64,000 bases of DNA from the NCBI RefSeq assembly GCF_003938655.1, contig NZ_RJJT01000008.1, positions 62,001 to 126,000 on the forward strand, written 5' to 3'. Each line of letters begins with the position of its first letter. The stretch's first letter is position 1. The stretch is from Rhizobium pisi. GTDB taxonomy: Bacteria; Pseudomonadota; Alphaproteobacteria; Rhizobiales; Rhizobiaceae. Shown piece by piece: positions 27,020 through 34,800 of this stretch. Below the pieces are notes generated by a model. The model was given only the letters and a program-made list of their open reading frames with translations. It was not told the origin of the DNA and did no database searches. The position numbers were made by a program, and so were the translations under genes.

Positions 27020-28057
27020 ATGAAGGGGATCCGCCAGCTTGCAGAGCATCTCGACATTTCGATCGGGACCGTGTCCCGTGCGCTGAACGGCAAGCCCGAC
27101 GTCAACGACGAAACCCGCCGGCGCGTGCTCGCCGCCGCTGAAGAGCTCGGTTATGTCGCCAACCAGTCGGGCCGCAGCCTTCGCCAGGGCATGACCAACG
27201 TCATCGGGCTGATGCTCGAAGTGAGCCGCGAGACGGTCGAAAACAGCGACGACTTCTTCCTTGGCGTTATCGACGGTCTGCAGAGCGTCTTTTCCCGCCA
27301 CAAGCTCGATCTGGTCATGCTGCCCTGCCCCGATGACGAGGATCCGCACGAATATCTGAAGCGCATGGTGGCGCGTCGGCTCGTCGATGCTCTGATCATC
27401 TCGGCGACGCGACGGACCGACCGGCGCATCGAGCTTCTGGAAAAGGCCCGTATTCCCTTCGTGGCGCTCGGCCGCAGCGCATCCGGCGGCAGCTACACCT
27501 GGATGGATCTCGATTTCGAGGGCGTGGCCGCGCGCGGTGTCGACCGGCTGGTCGCAAAGGGCCATCGGCGGATCGCGGTGGCCGCCCCCTCCTCCGACAT
27601 CAACCTCGGCTATATCTTCCTCGACAGTTACCGCCAGGCGCTGAAGCGCCACGATATTCCCTTCGATCCGGCTCTCGTCATCCGTGTCAAGTCGAGCGAA
27701 CAGGGCGGCTATCAGGCCGGCCACGAACTTCTGATGATCGAACAGCGGCCGACTGCGATCATCCTGATCCACGAACTGATGGCGATCGGGCTTTACCGGC
27801 GGCTTGCCGAAGCCGGCATCGTGCCTGGCCGCGACCTCGCCGTCGTCGGCTTCCGCGACGAGCCGCGCACGCATTTTCTCCAACCGACACTAACATCCTT
27901 CCGCATGTCGCTGCGCGATCTCGGTGCGCAGCTCGGCGAAACCCTGCTCGCCACCATGCCGGCCTATGCCGAGCACTACCCGCAGGGCGCCCGCAACAGG
28001 ATCTGGCCAATGGAACTCGTCCCCGGCGAAAGCGACGCTCTCACGATTAACGTCTAG
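27020..28057 (+). CDS. LacI-family transcriptional regulator
   Basis: 345 residues. HTH at the very N-terminus: IRQLAEHLDISIGTVSRALNG (residues 3-23), then the hinge NQSGRSLRQGMTNVIGLML and a periplasmic-binding-like core ending with DLAVVGFRDEPRTHFLQPTLT. Only modestly similar to the neighbour at 25898, so not a recent duplicate. AGGGAGG lies about 13 nt upstream of ATG, rather far. No target operon adjoins; convergent with the efflux pump gene at 28143. Confidence 0.92.
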   Translation: MKGIRQLAEHLDISIGTVSRALNGKPDVNDETRRRVLAAAEELGYVANQSGRSLRQGMTNVIGLMLEVSRETVENSDDFFLGVIDGLQSVFSRHKLDLVMLPCPDDEDPHEYLKRMVARRLVDALIISATRRTDRRIELLEKARIPFVALGRSASGGSYTWMDLDFEGVAARGVDRLVAKGHRRIAVAAPSSDINLGYIFLDSYRQALKRHDIPFDPALVIRVKSSEQGGYQAGHELLMIEQRPTAIILIHELMAIGLYRRLAEAGIVPGRDLAVVGFRDEPRTHFLQPTLTSFRMSLRDLGAQLGETLLATMPAYAEHYPQGARNRIWPMELVPGESDALTINV

Positions 28058-28109
28058 CTCCGGCTTGGAGCCGCCGCGCCGGCTACTTCTCAAAGGGCGT
28101 GGCACACGA

Positions 28110-28132
28110 CCGCACCCGGAGACCGGGTGCGG
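28110..28132. terminator. Hairpin between convergent genes
   Basis: CCGCACCCGG (28110-28119), AGA, CCGGGTGCGG (28123-28132): perfect 10-bp stem. It lies between the LacI gene and the MFS gene, which converge here. No T-run on either side, so termination strength is uncertain. Confidence 0.6.
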
Positions 28133-28142
28133 CCTGTCCTGA

Positions 28143-29342
28143 TCATTCGGCGGCGGCGACGGCGGCGCGGCGGCCGATCGTTGCCTGCGTCAGCACGAAG
28201 GCTGAGAAGGCGCAGAGTGCGATGCCGGCGGCCATCGGAACCGCGGTACCATCGAAGAAGATGCTCGATATGACCATGGCGACGGCGGCGATCACGAAGT
28301 GCAGCGTCCCCATCAGCGACGAAGCTGTGCCGGCGATCTCGCCGTGGTCCTCGAGGGCGAGCACCGCGCTCGTCGGGATGACGAGGCCGAGGAAGCCGTA
28401 GCCGATGAACAGGAAACTCGCCAGAACAGGCAGTTGGTTGAAGCCCGAAGCCATCACCACCGCCATGACGACCATCGCTAGCGCAAAGGCGCTGACCGCA
28501 ATGCGCATGACGCGCACGAGGCCGAAACGCTCGCCGAGCCAGCCCGTCGCCTGCGACACCGTGAAGAAGGACACAGCATTGATCGAGAAGGCGAAGCTGT
28601 ATTGGGTCGGCGTCAGCCCGTAATGCTGGATCAGCACGAAGGGCGAGTTGGCGAGATAGACGAGGAAGCTCGAAATGCCGAGGCCGCCGATGAAGGTCAG
28701 CGTCAGGAAATTGCGGTCGGTCAGCAGCAGGCGGTAGGCCGCCATGGCGCTTTTCAGTCCGCTGCCGCTGCGCTCCTTGGTCGAACGGGTTTCTTCGAGC
28801 TGGGTGGCGAGCAGGACGAGGCCGATGAAGGCGGCGATCATCACGGCCCAGAACACGCCGCGCCAGCCGTAGAACTCGATGACGGCACTGCCCGTCAGCG
28901 GCGCCAGGATCGGCGAGATCGAGAAGACCAGCATCAGCAGCGACATCAGGCGTGCGGCCTGCACGCCTGTGTGCATATCGCGGACGATGGCGCGCGGAAT
29001 GACCATGCCGGCGGCACCGCCGATACCTTGGATGAAACGGAAGGCGATCAGCGTTTCGATGTCGGTCGAAAGCGCACAGCCGATCGAAGCGACGGCGAAG
29101 AGGCCGATGCCGAGATAGAGCGGCAGCTTGCGGCCCCACATATCCGACAGCGGACCGTAGACAAGCTGGGCGAGCGCAAAGGAGATGAAGAAGGCGAGAA
29201 GGGTCAGCTGGGTGACGCTGTTATCGGCATGCAGATCCTGTCCGATGGATGGCAACGCGGGCAGATACATGTCGATGGCGAAAGGCCCTATGGCCGAGAG
29301 AAGGCCGAGAATGAGGGCAATGCGAAAGAAGGGAGCCGTCAT
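28143..29342 (-). CDS. Bcr/CflA-type multidrug efflux MFS transporter
   Basis: 399 residues with twelve membrane segments. The first segment contains GPFAIDMYLPALPSI, the mark of the Bcr/CflA drug:H+ antiporter group, followed by YGPLSDMWGRKLPL (loop 2-3) and IPRAIVRDMHTG (loop 4-5). It probably extrudes antibiotics or toxic metabolites. Divergent from a TetR-family gene, with two inverted repeats in the shared 206-bp region, so the TetR protein most likely represses it. Confidence 0.9.
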   Translation of the reverse strand: MTAPFFRIALILGLLSAIGPFAIDMYLPALPSIGQDLHADNSVTQLTLLAFFISFALAQLVYGPLSDMWGRKLPLYLGIGLFAVASIGCALSTDIETLIAFRFIQGIGGAAGMVIPRAIVRDMHTGVQAARLMSLLMLVFSISPILAPLTGSAVIEFYGWRGVFWAVMIAAFIGLVLLATQLEETRSTKERSGSGLKSAMAAYRLLLTDRNFLTLTFIGGLGISSFLVYLANSPFVLIQHYGLTPTQYSFAFSINAVSFFTVSQATGWLGERFGLVRVMRIAVSAFALAMVVMAVVMASGFNQLPVLASFLFIGYGFLGLVIPTSAVLALEDHGEIAGTASSLMGTLHFVIAAVAMVISSIFFDGTAVPMAAGIALCAFSAFVLTQATIGRRAAVAAAE

Positions 29343-29502
29343 AAGGGTGATCTTTCATAAAAGCGCAACGGAGGCGTCGGATGATCGCTCCGCCGCATTG
29401 CTCTCGGGTTGAATGATGATCGTTCGCGCGAAGACGAAGTTGGGAGCTCATATCTCCAACGGCGAACCAAGAGTGTCAATAAATTTGGACACGCTTGTAA
29501 AA

Positions 29503-29537
29503 TTAGACGCCATTGTCTAAGACGTCAAGACGTCTTA
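29503..29537. promoter_or_regulatory. Two inverted repeats, probable TetR operator
   Basis: TTAGAC (29503-29508) with GTCTAA (29515-29520), and TAAGACGTC (29518-29526) with GACGTCTTA (29529-29537), the second having perfect 9-bp arms around AA. The two overlap and lie just before the TetR start codon at 29549 and upstream of the divergent efflux gene. This is the usual position of a TetR operator. Confidence 0.7.
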
Positions 29538-29548
29538 TCTTCGTTCGC

Positions 29549-30253
29549 ATGAAAGATCGCATGACACCCGCAGCCAGAATGACGGGGCATACGCAGCGCG
29601 GGCAATGCGCCAAGCGCATGTCGATCCTCGATGCCGCCGCCGACGTCTTCTGCAGTCAGGGTTTTGCCGGGGCCAGCATCGACGAGATCGCCGCCGTCGC
29701 CTGCGTTTCCCGTCAGACGATCTACAATCACTACCGCGAGAAAGAGACCCTGTTCGTCGCCGTCGTCGAAGATGTCATGAACCGCGCCAACACCATGCTC
29801 TTCTCCATGCTGTCGACCTTCCCAGACAGCGCCGACAATCTGGAGGACGACCTGACGGCCTTCGTCGTGCGCCTCAACAGGAACTGCATCTGCAACCACG
29901 ACGGAAAATTCCTGCGCAAGCTCGTGCAAACCGAGGGCGAGCGCTATCCGCATCTCTTCGAGAGCTGGCGCCTGCACGGACCGGGCAAGCTGACGACGGC
30001 GCTATCGGCACTTTTCGCGCGGCTTGCCCACAAGGGAGCGCTCGTCATCGACGATTTCGACGTCGCCGCCCGGCAGTTCGTGGCACTCGGCAATGCCGAC
30101 CTGCAGATGACCGTCCTTTTCGGCGGGGTGCCCACCGACGAGGAACTGGAAAAGGCGGCGCGAAACGCCGTCCGCACCTTTCTCAAAGCCTATGGCAGGC
30201 CGGCGGCGGAAAAGGCCGGCCCTCAATCGCAACTTGCCGTCATTTCGGGCTGA
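29549..30253 (+). CDS. TetR-family transcriptional regulator
   Basis: 234 residues from ATG 29549; ATG 29561 is also possible and neither has a strong ribosome binding site. N-terminal HTH: ILDAAADVFCSQGFAGASIDEIAAVACVSRQTIYNHYREKETLF (about residues 26-69), the standard TetR DNA-binding domain. The ligand domain is all-helical and carries a Cys pair (CICNHDG). Divergent from the Bcr/CflA pump, which it probably represses until a drug binds. Confidence 0.9.
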   Translation: MKDRMTPAARMTGHTQRGQCAKRMSILDAAADVFCSQGFAGASIDEIAAVACVSRQTIYNHYREKETLFVAVVEDVMNRANTMLFSMLSTFPDSADNLEDDLTAFVVRLNRNCICNHDGKFLRKLVQTEGERYPHLFESWRLHGPGKLTTALSALFARLAHKGALVIDDFDVAARQFVALGNADLQMTVLFGGVPTDEELEKAARNAVRTFLKAYGRPAAEKAGPQSQLAVISG

Positions 30254-30268
30254 TCCAAGCCCGTCCAA

Positions 30269-30667
30269 TCAGGCAAAAACCGTCATCTGTTGGGGAACGA
30301 CCGCGAACAAGCCGACACGGCGCGCGGCAAGATATTTCACCAACTGTTCGACGACGGAAGGCATGACCGGCTTCTGAACCACGCCGACCGCACCCTTGAC
30401 ACCATGTGCGACAACCTCCGGATTGGCGGTCATGAAGACGACGGCAATGCCATGTTGTGCGGCCAATTGCCGGCCGATGTCAGGCCCGGTCGGACCATCG
30501 GCGAGATTGACATCGACGAAGGCAATATCTGCAAGAGGCGCCAGCCGCAGCGCCTGCTCGCGATTATCCGCAAGGCCCGCGACCTGCATGCCCATGCCTT
30601 CCACCGTCGCTTCGAGATCCAGTGCGATCAGGAATTCATCTTCGACGATCAATACTCTCTGCTTCAT
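30269..30667 (-). CDS. Single-domain response regulator
   Basis: 132 residues from ATG 30667; longer N-terminal extensions up to 30733 are in frame but lack receiver sequence. CheY-like receiver: acidic pair in VLIVEDEFLIALDLE, phospho-acceptor Asp in IAFVDVNLADG, Thr in VVFMTAN and Lys in VVQKPV. No output domain, so it works as a phosphate relay or by protein binding. Its histidine kinase is not adjacent. The tail converges with the TetR gene, 15 nt apart. Confidence 0.88.
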   Translation of the reverse strand: MKQRVLIVEDEFLIALDLEATVEGMGMQVAGLADNREQALRLAPLADIAFVDVNLADGPTGPDIGRQLAAQHGIAVVFMTANPEVVAHGVKGAVGVVQKPVMPSVVEQLVKYLAARRVGLFAVVPQQMTVFA

Positions 30668-30887
30668 GAGTTCATCTCGTTGCCAGCGCCGCATGACATT
30701 CGTGGCCATGATACGTCCCCTTGTTACGCGCATACTTCGAAAGAGGGATCCGCTCCGGCAGCTGTCCCTGCTCGAAACTCATTGTTGTAACGGGCAACTT
30801 GACGATATGTTCCGCGCTGAAACGTGATTTTATCAAATTAAGATATTGTTAACATTGATGAATTCTTAACGGCGAAGAAGCGGAATG

Positions 30888-30911
30888 AAAAAAGGCGGCC
30901 TCGCGGCCGCC
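30888..30911 (-). terminator. Rho-independent terminator of msrA
   Basis: GGCGGCC (30894-30900), TCGC, GGCCGCC (30905-30911) form a 7-bp GC stem; on the minus strand it is followed by six T's (complement of 30888-30893). It lies 28 nt after the msrA stop codon. Confidence 0.85.
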
Positions 30912-30939
30912 CTGAAATGCCAGGATCAATAAGGATTAA

Positions 30940-31644
30940 TCAGCCCTTGGCCTTCCTGACGAGAACCGGCTGGCTGCGATAGTCGGCGGGGAAAAGCGAC
31001 TTCAGGTTCTCGATCTTCGGCAGGTCGTTGTAGACGATATAGGGATAATTCGGATTGAGCGAAAGGAAATCCTGATGATAGGCTTCTGCGGGATAGAAGC
31101 CGGTGGTATCACTCACGCTGGTGACGATCGGCTGCGGGAAGACATGCGCCTTGTCGAGCTGACTTATATAGCTTTCGGCAACTTTGCGCTGCTCCGGATC
31201 GGAAACGAACAGCGCCGAACGGTACTGCGTTCCCTGGTCCGGCCCCTGGAAATTCAGTTGCGTCGGATTGTGCGCCACCGAGAAGAAGATCTGCAGCAAC
31301 TTGCCGTAGCTCACCTGTTTCGGATCGAACCGAACCTGGACGGATTCGGCGTGACCTGTCGAACCTGTACTGACGGTTTCGTATTGCGCCGTTCCGGCGT
31401 CGCCACCGGCATAACCGGAGACGGCGCTCTCCACGCCTTTCACATGCTGGAAAACGCCCTGGACGCCCCAGAAACAGCCTCCGGCGAAAATGGCAGTCTC
31501 CGTGCCTGAGCTTGCGGCCTCGTCAACGGCCGGCGGCGGAATGACGACGGCATCCTCGGCGGCACTTACGGTACCCGGGCCTAACGAGAGAACGGTGGCT
31601 GCAAGGAGTGCGATAAGGCTCCCGCGGCTGAAAGATATGGACAT
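30940..31644 (-). CDS. msrA: Peptide methionine sulfoxide reductase A, exported form
   Basis: 234 residues. Residues 1-29 are a signal peptide (hydrophobic core LIALLAATVLSL, cut after VSAA), so the enzyme is periplasmic, unlike typical cytosolic MsrA. The catalytic motif GGCFWGV has the active Cys57; later GYAGG, GHAESVQV and the AYHQDF stretch are typical. It reduces methionine-S-sulfoxide in oxidised proteins. Divergent from the macroglobulin gene, 200 bp apart; ends in its own terminator. Confidence 0.93.
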   Translation of the reverse strand: MSISFSRGSLIALLAATVLSLGPGTVSAAEDAVVIPPPAVDEAASSGTETAIFAGGCFWGVQGVFQHVKGVESAVSGYAGGDAGTAQYETVSTGSTGHAESVQVRFDPKQVSYGKLLQIFFSVAHNPTQLNFQGPDQGTQYRSALFVSDPEQRKVAESYISQLDKAHVFPQPIVTSVSDTTGFYPAEAYHQDFLSLNPNYPYIVYNDLPKIENLKSLFPADYRSQPVLVRKAKG

Positions 31645-31844
31645 TGCGCTACCTCCTGCGATCGCCCAAATCCTTGCTCATCCTCGCAAAAGCCGCAAAT
31701 CACAAGGCGATCACTCACGCCGATGTGACAAATATACGAAAGGTTTTGTACGGAGATAAAACAACGCTTGAGTTGAGTTGACAATCCCGCGAGGAGTGAG
31801 GAGAGTGCCCGCCGGTCAGAGCCAGCATCCTGTGGGGGGAACCT

Positions 31845-34800
31845 ATGTCCGTGCGCTCGTTCTTTGCCTTTGCCGTCATCGCATTTTCCACGATCGCCGT
31901 CAGTTTTCCCGCAGCCGCTGCGGACACCAAGCGCGACATCCAGACGATCAAGGACGCCGATTTCTTCGGCTTCGATCTTCGCACCGAGCAGAATGTTTCT
32001 CTCGATCAATGCAAGACCTCCTGCATCGGCGACAAGAGCTGCAAGGCCTTCACCTACAATCCCAAGGTGAAATGGTGCTTCCTGAAATCCGATTTCAAGA
32101 CGATGAACGCCTTCCCCGGCGCCATCGCCGGCAAGATCGTCGAGACGGCCGCCCAGAAGGAACCGGATATCGGCGCCGCGCCGCGCCTGACCTTCCTGAC
32201 CAGCGACCTCATCCAGCAGGCCCATGATTTCAAGGACAATCTCGAACTCGCCGACGACCAGCAGGGCCAGGGCGTCGACAGCCTGACGGCCAATGCCCGC
32301 ATCGACCTGACCGGCAACAACCTGACTGATGCGCTGAAATCCTTCCATGGCGCGCTGTCGATCACGCCCGGCGATGCCGATCTCTGGCTCGAAACCGCCC
32401 GCGCCGCCGCGTCGCTCGGCAGCACCGAGAGCAGCACGACGGGACAGGCCGTGCTTGATGCCCTGAACGGCTACGAGCTGACGCGCACCACGGCCAAGCG
32501 CGCCGAGGCGCTCTCCGTCCTCGCCAACGCTCTGGAGCGGAATGCCAATTACCGCCCGGCGCTCGATGCCTACAAGGCGAGCCTGGCACTCGTCGGCGCC
32601 AAGGACGTGCAGGCAGCCTATCTGCAGCTGAAGTCGACGCAGGGTTTCCGCATCACCGAACACACGGTCGATGCCGACAGCGCTAACCCGCGCGCCTGCG
32701 TCACCTTCTCCGAGGCACTCGTCAAGACCACCGACTACACGCCTTTCGTGACGCTGAACGGCGCAGCCCCCAAGGCACTCGAAACCAAGGACAAACAGAT
32801 CTGCGTCGAGGGGCTGACGCATGGCGAGACCTACAAGATCGCCTTCCGCACCGGCCTGCCGTCATCAGTCGACGAAGTGCTCGAAGCCCCCGTCAGCATC
32901 GACGTCTACATCAAGGACCGCACCCAGATGGTGCGTTTCACCGGCGACAGCTTTGTGCTGCCCTCGACGGCGCGCCGCGGCATCCCGATCGTGTCCGTCA
33001 ATATGACGTCGGCGAACCTGAAGCTCTACCGCATCGGCGACCGTGGCATCGCGCCACTGCTGACCAACTCGCAATTCCTGAGCCAGCTCGACGGCTACAG
33101 CGCCCAGACCATTGAGGATCAGAGCGGCGAACTCGTCTGGCAGGGCTCGATCGAGATCGCCAACGAACTGAACAAGGATATCGTCACCAGCTTCCCGGTC
33201 GATGAAGCGCTGCCCGAGCGCAAGCCGGGCATCTATGTGATGGTCGCAACGCCGGCAAACGGCCCGGCGCAGGACTGGGATTCGCAGGCGACGCAATGGT
33301 TTCTCGTCTCCGATATCGGTGTCACCACCTATGCCGGCACGGATGGCCTCAACGTCTTCACCCGTTCGCTCGCCTCGGCAAAGCCGATCGCAGGCGTCGA
33401 GCTGCAGCTGCTCGCCAAGAACAATGAAGTGCTCGGCACCGCGACGACCGACGCAAACGGCCGCGCCACCTTCACCGCCGGCCTGATCCGCGGCACAGCG
33501 GCGCTGACGCCCGCCGTCATCACCGCCAGGAACGGCACGTCGGACTATGTTTTCCTCGATATGACGCGCGCCGGTTTCGACCTGTCCGACCGCGGCGTGA
33601 CCGGCCGCGCCGCACCCGGCGCGATCGATGTGCTGCCCTTCACCGAACGCGGCATCTACCGCGCTGGTGAAACGGTGCATGCTCAGGCGCTTGCCCGTGA
33701 CACCGACGGCAATGCCATCGAGAACCTGCCGCTTACCTTCATCTTCAGCCGCCCCGACGGCGTCGAAGACCGGCGGATCGTCAGCCAGACCAGCAATCTC
33801 GGCGGTTACACGGTCGATTTCCCGACCCAGGAAAACGCCATGCGCGGCACCTGGACGATGAACATCTATACCGATCCCAAAAGTACGGCGATCGCCACCA
33901 AGAGCTTCCTCGTCGACGATTTCGTGCCCGATCGCACCGACATGGAGATCAAGACCGAGGCCAAGGAAATCGGTCCGGATACGCCGGCAACGATCACCAT
34001 TGCGGGCAAGTATCTCTACGGCGCCCCGGCCGCAGGCCTGACGCTCGAAGGCGATGTGGTCGTCAAGCCGACGCGCGAAAGCGCTGCTTACAAGGGCTTC
34101 CTTTTCGGGCTTGCCGATGAAGAGGCGAGCGAGGATTCGCGCCTGCCGATCGACGGCCTGCCGGAACTCGACGAGAACGGCGAAGCCTCGACCGACCTCA
34201 CTGTCGGCGACCTGCCGGCCACGACCCAGCTGCTCAACGCCACCGTCTATATCAGGATGCAGGAGGCGGGTGGCCGCGCCATCGAGCGCGCTTTGACCAT
34301 CCCGGTGAAGAACCAGGGACCTTCGATCGGCATCAAGCCCGAATTTTCCGACGACCTGCCTGAGAACGCGATTGCCAACTTCACGGTGATCGGCGTCGAT
34401 GCCAACGGCCAGAAGCAGGAGACGAAGGGCCTTCGCTGGAAATTCTACAGCCTCAATCGCGAGTACCAGTGGTATCGCGAGGGGACGGCATGGAAATACG
34501 AGCCGGTCTATACCGCCGAGCAGATCAGCAACGGCAGCGTCGATGCGACGATGGACGGCGCCAAGATCTCCGTGCCGGTGACCTGGGGCCGCTATCGCCT
34601 CGAAGTGGAAAGCCCGGATGCCGACGGCCCAACCTCGAGCGTCGAATTCGACGCCGGCTGGTTCGTGACCTCGACCTCGACCGAGACACCCGACGGGCTG
34701 GAGATTGCCCTCGACAAGGACAGCTACAAGATCGGCGAGACGGCGAAGCTGAAGGTCACCTCGCGTTATGGCGGCGAACTGATGGTCACGGCCGGAACCG

